A DNA stretch of 64,000 nucleotides from VBAS01 sp963773465 (GTDB lineage Bacteria > Bacteroidota > Bacteroidia > Chitinophagales > Chitinophagaceae). Below are positions 29,105 to 38,443 of this stretch, piece by piece (positions within the stretch are counted from its first letter, which is position 1; each line of letters opens with the position of its first letter). A model generated the notes under the pieces. The model was not told the DNA's origin. It saw only the letters and a program-made list of their open reading frames with translations, and did no database searches. The stretch spans positions 1 through 64,000 of the forward strand of contig CAVZBF010000001.1 in the NCBI GenBank assembly GCA_963773465.1, read 5' to 3'. The position numbers and the translations under genes were made by a program.

Positions 29105-29296
29105 TTAAGAAGAAGCCTTATTATCTTTTTCTACGATGCTTTCTTCCAATTCTTTTCTTACGTTGTCTTTAGCATCTTTGAATTCACGTACACCTCTTCC
29201 AAGGCCACGCATCAGCTCAGGTATTTTTTTGCCTCCAAATAACAATAACACTACAAAAGCGATCAATATAATTTCAGTGGCACCAAGATTTCCCAT
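29105..29296 (-). CDS. tatA: Twin-arginine translocase subunit TatA/E (copy 1)
   Basis: A 63-residue protein: short N-terminal stretch MGNLGATEII, one transmembrane helix LIAFVVLLLFGGKKIPEL with the conserved FGGKKIPEL hinge, then an amphipathic helix MRGLGRGVREFKDAKDNV and a charged tail. It forms the pore of the Tat system for folded proteins. It lies 56 bases upstream of gatA on the same strand and 130 bases after a second tatA. tatC is not in the window. Confidence 0.93.
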   Translation of the reverse strand: MGNLGATEIILIAFVVLLLFGGKKIPELMRGLGRGVREFKDAKDNVRKELEESIVEKDNKASS

Positions 29297-29426
29297 TGTA
29301 TAAATTTTAGAAAAGTAAAGGTAACATAAATTGAATTCTGTTTTCCACTAATGAGTCATGCAGATGTAATTGCACAAATGAACCGGTTAAGAATGGTCTT
29401 TTGATCCGGAATCAAATCAGGAGGCC

Positions 29427-29603
29427 TTATTTTTTTTTATCTGGAGTAGTTTCTTCTAATTCCTTTCTTACATTATCTTTTCCTTCCTTAAATTCCCGAA
29501 CACCCCTTCCAAGACCACGCATCAATTCAGGTATTTTTTTACCACCAAACAGCAGTAACACAACAAAGGCAATTAGCAGTATTTCTGTCCAACCGAACTT
29601 CAT
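29427..29603 (-). CDS. tatA: Twin-arginine translocase subunit TatA/E (copy 2)
   Basis: A 58-residue paralogue of the preceding tatA, start ATG at 29603, stop at 29427-29429. The sequence starts MKFGWTEILLIAFVVLLLFG, keeps GGKKIPELMRGLGRGVREFK and ends TTPDKKK. The two copies are nearly identical from the hinge through RGVREFK and differ at the N-terminus and tail, as in TatA/TatE-type pairs. A run of nine A (plus-strand T) ends the gene. Confidence 0.92.
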   Translation of the reverse strand: MKFGWTEILLIAFVVLLLFGGKKIPELMRGLGRGVREFKEGKDNVRKELEETTPDKKK

Positions 29604-29685
29604 AAGTGAAATTTTTTAGATGAAGGTCAAAGTTAGCGCAAATTAAAATCCGTTTAGAATTAATTTGTTAAGTCGAAGAAAATGC

Positions 29686-29714
29686 AAAAAAAAGCGGCCG
29701 TTAGTTCCGGCCGC
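29686..29714 (-). terminator. Intrinsic terminator of rplS
   Basis: On the minus strand GCGGCCG, loop GAACTAA, CGGCCGC (29714 down to 29694), then eight T. A near-ideal hairpin 22 bases after the rplS stop. Confidence 0.9.
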
Positions 29715-29735
29715 CAAATATTTTCAGAAGGAAAA

Positions 29736-30113
29736 TTATTGTTGCTCTGCACCTTCAACGGCCTGGCGCTTTTCACGAATTCTTGCGCTTTTACCGCTTC
29801 GGCTGCGTAAGTAATAAAGTTTAGCCCTGCGAACCCGGCCACTTTTGTTTACTTCTATCGATTCAATGTTGGGAGAATAAAGAGGGAAAAGTCTTTCAAC
29901 ACCAACACCATCAGATATTTTACGAACTGTAAAGCTTGCAGTAGCACCCGTGCCCTGGCGTTTGATCACATCACCTTTAAAGCTTTGGATCCTTTCCTTA
30001 TTACCTTCCACAATCTTATAGTTAACCGTAACGTTATCACCGGATTTAAAAGCCGGGATCTCTTTTTTACCGGTCAACTGGTCGTGCACAAAGTTTATAG
30101 CGTTCGTATTCAT
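29736..30113 (-). CDS. rplS: 50S ribosomal protein L19
   Basis: 125 residues from the ATG at 30113 (MNTNAINFVHDQLTG). Family core: PAFKSGDNVTVNYKIVEGNKERIQSFKG, FTVRKISDGVGVERLFPLYSP, IESIEVNKSGRVRRAKLYYLR. It contacts 16S rRNA at the subunit interface. The frame runs open further upstream through a heptamer repeat array (to 30254), which gives a spurious LVPC-type repeat peptide and is not part of the gene. Monocistronic with a strong terminator. Confidence 0.95.
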   Translation of the reverse strand: MNTNAINFVHDQLTGKKEIPAFKSGDNVTVNYKIVEGNKERIQSFKGDVIKRQGTGATASFTVRKISDGVGVERLFPLYSPNIESIEVNKSGRVRRAKLYYLRSRSGKSARIREKRQAVEGAEQQ

Positions 30114-30187
30114 GATCTTCTGTTTTGCGGGTCGCAAAGATAATTGTGGCAGGGTTAGGAAACAAATTTGAAAAATCTTTTTAAGGC

Positions 30188-30306
30188 ACAAGGCACAAGG
30201 TACAAGGAACAAGGGACAAGGCACAAGGTACAAGGAACAAGGGACAAGGCACAAGGAACAAGGTACAGGTTACAAGGAACAAGGGACAAGATAAAAGGTA
30301 CAAAAC
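30188..30306 (+). repeat. Tandem heptamer array ACAAGGN with inverted copy downstream
   Basis: Fifteen clear 7-base units to about 30292, then two decayed ones. The last base of the unit cycles C, T, A, G in the first eight units, giving a 28-base higher-order repeat. Four units in inverse orientation (CTTGTGC, CTTGTAC type) lie at 30334-30361, so a long hairpin is possible. It fills the space between rplS and the 3' end of rny. Confidence 0.9.
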
Positions 30307-30370
30307 ACGTAAAGTATTTGCAATAAAAGACGACTTGTGCCTTGTACCCTGTACCTTGTGCCTTAACTTC

Positions 30371-31939
30371 TTATCTCGCTACATTCACAGCTCTCTTTTC
30401 CCTGATCACGGTCACTTTTATCTGCCCCGGAAAGGTCATTTCGGTTTGAATTTTCTGGGCTATTTCAAAAGATAAGCTTTTCCGAGTCCTGGTCGGTTAC
30501 TTTATCAGCTTCCACAATCACCCTCAGTTCACGGCCGGCCTGGATGGCATAGGCTTTTTCAACACCGTTGTAAGCCATGGCAAGGTTTTCAAGGTCCTTG
30601 ATACGTTGCAGGTATTGCTGCATGATTTCCCTGCGGGCACCCGGTCTTGCACCGCTGATGGCATCGCAGGCCTGTACAATCGGAGAAATCACATATTGCA
30701 TTTCCATTTCATCATGATGGGCGCCAATGGCATTTACAACCGCAGGATTCTCACCATATTTTTCAGCCAGTTTAGCCCCAAGCAAGGCATGGCTCAATTC
30801 AGTTTCTTCATCAGGAACTTTTCCAATATCATGAAGCAGACCGGCACGTTTTGCCAGTTTGGCATTCAATCCCAATTCAGCAGCCATGATAGCGCAAAGA
30901 TTGGCTGTTTCGCGGCTATGCATCAACAGGTTTTGACCATAAGAAGAACGGAAACGCATGCTGCCCACCATTCTTACCAATTCTTTATGCAAACCATGAA
31001 TGCCCAGTTCGATGACGGTTCTTTCACCGATCTCCATCACCTGTTCTTCAATTTGCTTTTTGGTTTTTTCAACTACTTCTTCAATACGTGCAGGGTGAAT
31101 ACGGCCATCTGCAACCAGTCGTTGTAAACTTAAACGGGCAATTTCACGGCGCAAGGGGATCAAATGAAGAAAGAATAATTGCTTCAGGAGTATCATCAAC
31201 AATCAGATCAACGCCGGTGGCAGCTTCAATGGCACGGATATTTCGTCCTTCACGGCCAATGATCTGGCCTTTTATTTCATCACTTTCAAGGTTAAAAACA
31301 GTGATGGAATTTTCAATGGCCTGTTCAGCAGCAGTACGCTGAATGGTTTGAATAATGATCTTCCGGGCTTCTTTATTTGCTTTTTGTTTGGCATCATCAA
31401 TTATTTCCTGCTGAATACCAATAGCCTGTGTATGGGCTTCCTGTTTCAGGCTTTCAACCAATTGTGCTTTGGCTTCTTCGGCAGTAAGACCGGCAATTTT
31501 TTCCAGGCGGCGGATATGTTCTTCCTGGTGTTTTTCCAGTTCGGTACGTTTAATATTCACCACTTCAATCTGCCGGTTCAGGTTTTCTTTGATAGCTTCA
31601 TTTTCCTTTATCTGCTTATCAAGATTACCTTCTTTTTGGTTAATGGATTGTTCTTTTTGCCGGATGCGGTTTTCGGTTTCATTGATTTTCCTGTTCGTTC
31701 AAGTACTTCTTTGTCATGATGCCGATTTCATCTGCACAAATCGTTCTTTGGCTTCCAGTTCTTTTTCTTTTCGGATGGTTTCGGCCCTGAGTTCGGCTTC
31801 TTTAATGATGTTTTGAGCATTGTAATTCGGCTTCTTCTATTTGTTTTTTTGTGTTTTTGGCAAAAATGAGCTTACCCGCTATAATGCCGATAATAAGCGC
31901 TGCCACACCGATAATGACAAACAATATATTCTGATCCAT
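30371..31939 (-). CDS. rny: Ribonuclease Y (several frameshifts)
   Basis: Membrane-anchored endoribonuclease that starts mRNA decay. N-terminal anchor MDQNILFVIIGVAALIIGI (start 31939), a long coiled coil, the KH domain (GQIIGREGRNIRAIEAATGVD), the HD domain with His-Asp in LLHDIGKV and GAHHDEME, and the end IKVTVIREKRAVNVAR. At least five single-base changes break the frame, near 31815, 31722, 31690, 31157 and 30475; four are insertions and one a deletion. With them corrected the protein is full length (about 520 residues). Such density in a conserved gene indicates poor consensus rather than a pseudogene. Confidence 0.88.
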
Positions 31940-32104
31940 GAATGTTTTAGTTTAATTGATTTCACAATGCTTGTTTTTAAAACACCTGTCCTGGTTCTGA
32001 TAAATGCTGAGGGTCAGGTAATCAGCGAAGATACAAAACAGCGGGAACCAATGAAATCAATGTTGGAATTTATAAAAGCAACAATAAGTTCTTAAAAGGC
32101 AATG

Positions 32105-32398
32105 TTAAGATTGCATCTGCCCATCCAGCATCCGTTCCAGCAAATTCAATTTATCAGTGATATTATCTCTTTCCACATCCGACGCAGGGTTACTGTTTTG
32201 TTCCGTAGCATACCAAACCAGGGCCATCGCTACATAGTCCTGCATATCTTTCCCGGCAAACATGGTTTTAAACTCAATGATCTTATCATTGATCGTTTTT
32301 ACCGTTTTGCGTACCACCTCCTCATCTTTTGGATCGAGCTTGATCCGATAACTGCGGTCGGCAATGGTAATTGTGGCAGGTATTAGTTGTTCGGACAT
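32105..32398 (-). CDS. zapA: Cell division protein ZapA
   Basis: A 97-residue FtsZ-ring stabiliser: TITIADRSYRIKLDPKDEEVVRK (the beta part), then a coiled-coil helix ending LNLLERMLDGQMQS. Length and layout match bacterial ZapA. It lies between a small coiled-coil gene and rny on the same strand, an order I associate with Bacteroidota. Confidence 0.88.
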   Translation of the reverse strand: MSEQLIPATITIADRSYRIKLDPKDEEVVRKTVKTINDKIIEFKTMFAGKDMQDYVAMALVWYATEQNSNPASDVERDNITDKLNLLERMLDGQMQS

Positions 32399-32460
32399 AT
32401 TCTGTGAGTTTGTGTCCCGATTGCTATCGGGATGTGAATGGTGAGTGTACTTTTTTCAGG

Positions 32461-32748
32461 TCACTCACTCAATAAAGCGATACAACGATCTATTTCTTTA
32501 ATATAAGAATTGATCCTTTTTTCAAATTCTTTTTTATCACTGGGATCTCAATCTCCTGAAGTGATCTTTAATACATCGACTTGCTGTTTCAGATCTTCAA
32601 TATTTTGCTGGTGAGCAAAAGACTGCGTCCTGTTCTTATCTAATTCTTCTTTCAGGCGCAAATTTTCTTTTTGCAAACCAGAATGATCTTTCAGCACTTG
32701 CTGAAGTTTATCCTGTATTCTTTTTAGTTGTATTTCCAAATCAGACAT
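32461..32748 (-). CDS. Small coiled-coil protein beside zapA (in-frame stop)
   Basis: The open part (32548-32748) encodes 66 residues of heptad-patterned coiled coil (MSDLEIQLKRIQDKLQQVLK). An in-frame TGA at 32548-32550 follows, after which the same frame continues as DPSDKKEFEKRINSYIKEID to a second TGA at 32461-32463. The continuation is clearly part of the protein, about 96 residues in all. The position before zapA and the coiled-coil nature suggest a ZapB-like division factor; that is inference. The stop needs one substitution, unlike the indels around it. Confidence 0.68.
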
Positions 32749-32805
32749 AAGCGATCCTTTAAATCTAAAAAATGTTCAATGTTCAATATCCAATTACTTG
32801 AACAC

Positions 32806-35228
32806 TTATTTTCTTATTTCAGCATTAAGTTCTTTTTCCAGCGTCGTCATTATTTTATTCATCCATTCATCGATCTCTTTATCAGTTAGCGTTTTTTCTT
32901 CATCAAGAAAAGTAAAGCTTACCGCGATAGATTTTTTTCCGTCCCCAGCTTTTCACTTTCGAATATATCAAAGAGTTTAACTTCCTGAAGTTTTGCAAGC
33001 TTTAACTTATTCACCGAATTCTCCACTTCCGCATAGCCAGTTGTTTTGGAACTACCATTGAAATATCTCTCATCACCGATGGGAACCTTGGCAGTTCTTT
33101 TATGGACAACATTTGTTTTAAGGCAAGTTTCATCACTGCTTCCCAATTTAGCGCAGCAAAAAACACGGGTTGCTTAATGCCAAATTGCATGAGCACTTTT
33201 TGATTTACTCCTCCTGCCCCGGCCACTATTTCACCATTTGCTTTATATATTATATGGTCCTGCAGTTTGGGAACAGCCAATGTTTCAATTGTATCCGGCT
33301 TTATGCCGAGCAATTGCAACACGGAAGAAACAACACCTTTGATATAAAAGAAATCTGACGCATTACTTTTCTCTTTCCAGGTTTGCTCTTTTAGTTACCT
33401 GTTATTACCATACAAACCTGTTCCATCTCATGATATTTACCCGGCCCGCTTGTAAAGTATCCTTTGCCAAATTCAAAAAGTTCAGGTTATTGTTTTTATG
33501 ATTCAGGTTGCGGGCAACACATTCCAAACTCGTTTCTAACAAAGATGGACGAAGAATATTAAGCTCGGCGCTAAGGCTGTTCAGCATTTTTACCATTTGT
33601 TGCTTTTCATCTTCAGAAAAATAAGCAGCATTGGTAATCGAGTTGGTCATCATTTCATGAAAGCCAAGCCCAACCAAATAATTGGCAACTTTTTCTTTTA
33701 ATGTGTGGCCCAGATAATTTTCTTCAACCGACGGAGTGATCGTGATGGCTGTCGGAATTTCAATATTATCCAATCCATCGATTCTTAAAATCTCTTCTAC
33801 AATATCTGCCGGTAACGAAATATCAGGTTTGCTGAAAGGAACTGCTACACGCAGTTCATCAATGCCTTCTTTTGCAATTTCAAATCCAAGACTGTGTCAA
33901 AATATTCTTTACGGTATCAGGATGATAATTCTTACCGCTTAATTTTTTCAGGTAATGATATTTAAGTGAAACTTCGGTTTTATTTACCTGGTTCAGGATA
34001 CACATCAACAATATCGGAAGCAATTTCGCCACCGGCAAGTTCTTTGATCATAAGAGCGGCACTTTTCAATACAGTCACTGTATTCGAAATATCAATATTC
34101 TTTTCAAAGCGTGTGGCAGCATCGGTTCTCAGGCCATGGCGAAAAGATGTTTTGCGGATATCAACCGGGTTAAACCAGGCGCTTTCTAAAAAAATATTTT
34201 TTGTCTTATCCGTCACCCCTGAATGTAATCCCCCAAATACACCGGCAATGCAAATCCCGCCTTCTGCATCACAGATCATCAGGTCTTCTTTACTTAGCTT
34301 TCTTTCTTTTTCATCAAGGGTGATAAACTTTGTTCCTTCCGGTAAATTTTTTACAATGATTTTTTTACCTCTTATTTCATCCGCATCAAATGCATGAAGC
34401 GGTTGCCCGGTTTCATGCTGAATAAAATTGGTAATGTCAACTATATTATTGATCGGCCGCAGCCCGATCGCTTTTAATTTTTTTTGCAGCCATAAAGGTG
34501 ATTCTTTAATTGTAACACCCGCAATGCTAATACCGCTATAGCGCTGGCAGGCTTTTGTATTTTCTATCGAAACAGCAATTGGCAGGACTTATTATCAATT
34601 TTAAAACCATTGCTTGTTGGCAATTTTGGTTTCAGCTCTTTTCTATCATGATGACTCAAGTAAGCGCAAACATCTTTTGCTACACCCCAATGACTCATTG
34701 CATCCATGCGGTTGGGTGTAATGCCAATTTCATAGATCCAATCTTCATAAGGCTGAAAATACTCCGCGGCATCCGAACCAACCTTTGTATCTTCTGGTAA
34801 AACCATGATACCCGCATGCGAAGTACCTAAACCGATTTCATCTTCAGCGCAGATCATTCCATAGCTTTCCACGTTCCTGATCTTAGCCACTTTCATTGTA
34901 AGCGGTTCATTATTTACCGGGTAAATGGTTGTTCCCACTTTTGCAACAACAACTTTTTGGCCGGCTTCAACATTGGGGCGCCGCAAACTATTTGCAATGG
35001 TTCGCCGTTTCCAACATTCACTTTTGTAAGCGTAAGCTTATCAGCATTCGGATGTTTTTCGGTAGCAATAACTTCACCGATCACAAGGCCTTTTAATCCA
35101 CCTTTAATTTCTTCATATTTTTCAAAGCTTTCTACTTCCAAACCGATGGAGGTAAGTATGCGGGCCAATCTTTCCGGTTCCACTGTTACAGGTAAATATT
35201 CACTCAGCCATTTATAGGAGATCGTCAT
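32806..35228 (-). CDS. pheT: Phenylalanine-tRNA ligase beta subunit (many frameshifts)
   Basis: About 807 residues from MTISYKWLSEYLPVTVEPE (start 35228) to TTLEKELNAEIRK (stop 32806-32808). The N-terminal tRNA-binding domain (GLVIGEVIATEKHPNADKLTL), B3/B4 (ICDAEGGICIAGVFGGLHSG, TDAATRFEKNID), B5, catalytic-like domain and the anticodon-binding end (LPRFPSVMRDISMVV) are recognisable in successive frames. At least six frame changes occur, for example near 34980, 34570, 33980 and 33400. The gene is essential and single copy in bacteria, so the breaks are taken as sequence errors. Confidence 0.88.
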
Positions 35229-35358
35229 GTTCGCTTGCTTCTTTTATTAGCTGCGAAGATAAGGAATGGAGGAATGAGGGCGGAATGTAACCAGTTTGTT
35301 ATTTGAAGTAAAAATTCGTTTCTTATTAAATATTGGATTAATAAAAAGCACGAAATCT

Positions 35359-36846
35359 TTAGTCAAATAATAAACTTATTAACCACTGTGCAAGCCCGGC
35401 TAAAATAGGCGCACTAACCACCAGCACATCAACCGTCTTTTTCATTTGCCCACCGAGCCCGGTCCAAATTTTCTTTTTTACTTCGTCATCCTGTTTGGTT
35501 TGTTCTGGTGATGTTTTATACATGCTCATCTGGTACTGTGCCGGTAAATAAAAAAGCAGTATTAATAATGTATGCAATGCCCCGTATAAAAAAATGAAGT
35601 CATGACGTGCAGGTGAAAACCCCAAATCACTTTTTAACATCTGTATAAAATCGAGACTGTCAACCGCCGAGTATAATGTACCGGTACAAAATACAAGAAG
35701 AGCAAGCAGCAACGCAATTGCATAAAAGAATTTTTGGAAAAAATGTCTCAGCTCTCCATAATCGGACGCTGCGTTGGCAACAATAGTCTGAGAAAATTGT
35801 AACTCAACTTTTTTCTCCTGGATCATTTTTTGAATTTCTGCTTTTTTGTTAACAGCTGCTTCGGTTTCTAATAAAACGCTCATTTTTCCGATATCATCGT
35901 TTATTATTGTTTGAATGCCTGCCTGGTCTTTAATAGATTCAATCCTGTCGTTGAAACATTTTGCATACGATGCGGTACTTATCATTCCTGCAAAACACAA
36001 TGCGGCAGTTGTATATCCAAAAACTGAAATGACTTGTATTCTGTTATTCATGCCATCCATGAAGTAGAGATCCTTTATTGAATCATTATCATAAACGGTA
36101 ACATAGAGCACTGCTACAAAAATGACAAGGATCCCCAGGCATATGAAAAACGATATCCAATATGAAAGCGTGTTTGTGCACCCTTTGTTTGCTGCTAAAG
36201 CCGAAAATTCAGAGCCGGCATTAACACAAAAACCAATGGTCATGGCAAAACAGCAGCAAAAAACAAGGATCAGGAGACCCCAGGCACCAAAGCCAGGGTA
36301 TTTGGTGAAAAGATCAACATCATTTTTAAAATTATAAATAGAGAGATAGATCGTCGAATCAGATTGCTCCACGCTTAGATCTTTCTCCTTTAAATCTTTG
36401 TCATAAAAAGAGAATTTGACTGGTACCTTGTTAAAAGAATTTCTATTTGAATCTACATATGTCATTTTGGTTTCCCGAAGCCAATCGAGGTCAATAGAAG
36501 ACTTTAGATTAGATTCTGCCCTTACTCTGAATGCAGAGTCGGAACTGTTATGAAGGAAATATTCATCGATTTTAGTCAATAGCGTAGAATCATTACTGAT
36601 TCTTTCCTGGATTGCCTTTACTGTTGAATCGTCTGTAATTGTTTTTTTTTGATTAATTAAATCCGTTTTTTCTTTTTTTATGGACGCTCTTCTTTCAGTA
36701 AGAAATTCTTTGGCTATCAGGTTCGGGGAATATTGTATTTCGTGGAAAAATGATTTTTTGTTATTACAATTACCAAATAGTGTAAAACAACCGATACAAA
36801 ACCCTAAAAAGCCAAGCATCGTCATAACAAGAGATTTATTACGCAT
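35359..36846 (-). CDS. Island membrane protein with about six helices (unknown function)
   Basis: A 495-residue protein I do not recognise. Transmembrane helices: one at the N-terminus (LVMTMLGFLGFCIGCFTLF), a 160-residue extracytoplasmic or cytoplasmic charged region with short helices (FLTERRASIKKEKTDLINQKK), then helices near residues 195, 240, 280, 388 and 432. Between the fourth and fifth helices is a coiled-coil-like stretch (LLETEAAVNKKAEIQKMIQEKK). The end has a hydrophobic segment LAGLAQWLISLLF. It is the last gene of the minus-strand island 35.3-39.5 kb. The frame is perfectly intact although both flanks are riddled with indels. Confidence 0.72.
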   Translation of the reverse strand: MRNKSLVMTMLGFLGFCIGCFTLFGNCNNKKSFFHEIQYSPNLIAKEFLTERRASIKKEKTDLINQKKTITDDSTVKAIQERISNDSTLLTKIDEYFLHNSSDSAFRVRAESNLKSSIDLDWLRETKMTYVDSNRNSFNKVPVKFSFYDKDLKEKDLSVEQSDSTIYLSIYNFKNDVDLFTKYPGFGAWGLLILVFCCCFAMTIGFCVNAGSEFSALAANKGCTNTLSYWISFFICLGILVIFVAVLYVTVYDNDSIKDLYFMDGMNNRIQVISVFGYTTAALCFAGMISTASYAKCFNDRIESIKDQAGIQTIINDDIGKMSVLLETEAAVNKKAEIQKMIQEKKVELQFSQTIVANAASDYGELRHFFQKFFYAIALLLALLVFCTGTLYSAVDSLDFIQMLKSDLGFSPARHDFIFLYGALHTLLILLFYLPAQYQMSMYKTSPEQTKQDDEVKKKIWTGLGGQMKKTVDVLVVSAPILAGLAQWLISLLFD

Positions 36847-36948
36847 ACAAAAAAGGTTTACTGCTGTGATATAAATTATTTTAATTTCATTGTATTGATA
36901 AAAATCTTTTACTGTTAATGCCTGCTTGCCAGCGACTGCTGGGCTTAA

Positions 36949-37221
36949 TTATTTTTCAACTGTACCTAAACCCACTACCATTACAAACAAGCGCCCATAT
37001 ATAGCAGCTGTCAAATTGTTTTGCCTGAACTTGGTGATGCCTAGAAAAAAGTTGGCAAGCTTGTCTGTAACACTTGGTGGATCATAATACCACAAGCTGG
37101 AACGATTACGAATGGAATTACTTTGAGGTAATGGCGGCTGGCCATCCTGATCATGTGCTCTTGCAAATGTTTTATAATTAGGATGACAATGCAGATCGAT
37201 AGAAAAGTTAATGGCTGGCAT
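36949..37221 (-). pseudogene. N-terminal stub of an HxH metal-dependent hydrolase
   Basis: Encodes MPAINFSIDLHCHPNYKTFA ... SLWYYDPPSVTDKLANFFLG and ends after 90 residues at VVGLGTVEK. The DLHCHP motif is the first metal-binding HxH of amidohydrolase or M19 dipeptidase-like enzymes, which need several hundred residues and further His/Asp ligands. None follows: the 102 bases to the next gene carry no continuation in any frame. The rest of the gene seems to be deleted. It has its own full copy of the island leader (37328-37443), so it may once have been a transcription unit with the membrane protein gene after it. Confidence 0.6.
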
Positions 37222-37327
37222 AAAAAAAATTTAATTATGAAAAACCAAACGCTCTTTAATGGATGACCTTACCAGGAAGTGGATATGTTATTTTGTTTTT
37301 TCCAGGCTTGTTTAAAATATAGTCTTC

Positions 37328-37443
37328 AATGCTTGCTAAACGTCGACCTTGCACAAAGAGTCTTTATAAGTACGAGAAGGTATAACAATTTATAAATTGG
37401 AAATAAAAAACAGGGGTTAAAGATTTTTTTTTAAATAACGTGA
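37328..37443 (-). promoter_or_regulatory. Island leader element, copy 1
   Basis: Very similar to 39614-39733: over the best 53 bases (37358-37410) there are six mismatches by eye. Both then share GTTTAG then GCATT downstream and TCACGTTATTT upstream on the minus strand. It is placed 5' of the metallohydrolase stub gene, about 110-220 bases before the ATG, and after the stop of the YkuD-like gene. Confidence 0.75.
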
Positions 37444-37474
37444 CTATCAATCTAAAAAAGCCAATCCATTTTTT

Positions 37475-38428
37475 TTAAATAGTAATTTGAGGAAATGTTA
37501 CTCCCAATGCCTGCGATGTTACAGGACCCACTACACAGTCTGTGGCAGCAACACCAAAACTTTCTACCTGGAATTTTTTTACCGCATCAAAAGTCTTTTT
37601 TCCGAAATCGCCATCCGGGGTTCCTGACATGTAATTACTTTTCGTTAAAGCCATTTGTATTTGTGTAACCAAATGCCCCGATGAGCCAAATTTCAATCGT
37701 GGACTGATTTGTTTACCGCCGCTTGTGGTTACTTTGAATACTTCTGCTGAAGTAAATAACGCGTATGGATAAGTTGGCTGATCTGCTGCATACCCATTGT
37801 CTTTAAAATTTTTCCACGGACCCTGGTTATCAACTTGCCCCCTGGCTTTTGTTGATTCACAAAAAGGTATTCCCATTATTACCTGGCAACCTGCGCTGGC
37901 ATAATTACCTGAGTCCGGATCGAGCGTCCATGCAGCATGCATATTATCATCGCATCCTGTCGATACTTCTATCGTATCAAAATTGTCAAAGATGGTATTA
38001 TCATTAGTTCTCCTGATGGCCAACGGCTGACCATTTTGGCGAAATGCATCATGCCAGTTCTTTGAGTTACCGGGGCGATGCTGACCCTTTCTGTAATCCT
38101 TATAAAAGCCGGGCGTTAAACAATTTGATTTGCGCGGAGGTTTTGCTTTATATCCAAGTATATAAGTAATGTGCGGTACCGTGCTTCCTGCAAAAACAGC
38201 AATATCACCTGTATCTTTTTTCCATTGAATAAGCGTACACCTGAGATTTTTATAATCCACATCCCGGATATTTAATGTCTGTGAATTTTTAAAATTGTTG
38301 TCTTCAACATCCTGGGGAAGACAGCCCCTGATGCCAACAAATATCAAATTAGCATGTGCCGGAATTTCGAACTGGTTGATCTCAAAAAGTTTTTTGAGTA
38401 TGCTATTGTCGATAATAAACGATGTCAT
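37475..38428 (-). CDS. YkuD-like/peptidoglycan-binding domain protein (island)
   Basis: 317 residues, no signal peptide. The N-terminal 240 residues form a conserved domain (FVGIRGCLPQD, DYKNLRCTLIQWK, AVFAGSTVPH, TPGFYKDYRKGQHRP, AIRRTNDN) that culminates in DNMHAAW (His164) and YASAGCQVIMG (Ser178 to Cys181). This His-x13-Ser-x-Gly-Cys spacing recalls the L,D-transpeptidase (YkuD) motif, with Ala in place of the second His. Residues 245-312 are a PG_binding_1 repeat (LKFGSSGHLVTQIQMALTK ... DGDFGKKTFDAVKKFQ). It may act on or bind cell-wall peptides. Fifteen bases separate it from the preceding membrane protein gene, so they share a transcript. Confidence 0.7.
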   Translation of the reverse strand: MTSFIIDNSILKKLFEINQFEIPAHANLIFVGIRGCLPQDVEDNNFKNSQTLNIRDVDYKNLRCTLIQWKKDTGDIAVFAGSTVPHITYILGYKAKPPRKSNCLTPGFYKDYRKGQHRPGNSKNWHDAFRQNGQPLAIRRTNDNTIFDNFDTIEVSTGCDDNMHAAWTLDPDSGNYASAGCQVIMGIPFCESTKARGQVDNQGPWKNFKDNGYAADQPTYPYALFTSAEVFKVTTSGGKQISPRLKFGSSGHLVTQIQMALTKSNYMSGTPDGDFGKKTFDAVKKFQVESFGVAATDCVVGPVTSQALGVTFPQITI

Positions 38429-38443
38429 AGTAGGTATTTAATA

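Noticed and set aside
30114..30254. N-terminal extension of L19 (LVPC-type repeats)
   Set aside because: It is the translation of the ACAAGGN heptamer array; ribosomal protein L19 starts at 30113.
30188..30306. CRISPR-like array
   Set aside because: Units are contiguous heptamers without unique spacers, and no cas genes are present. The SprB repeats at about 19.1-20.5 kb are protein repeats, likewise not CRISPR.
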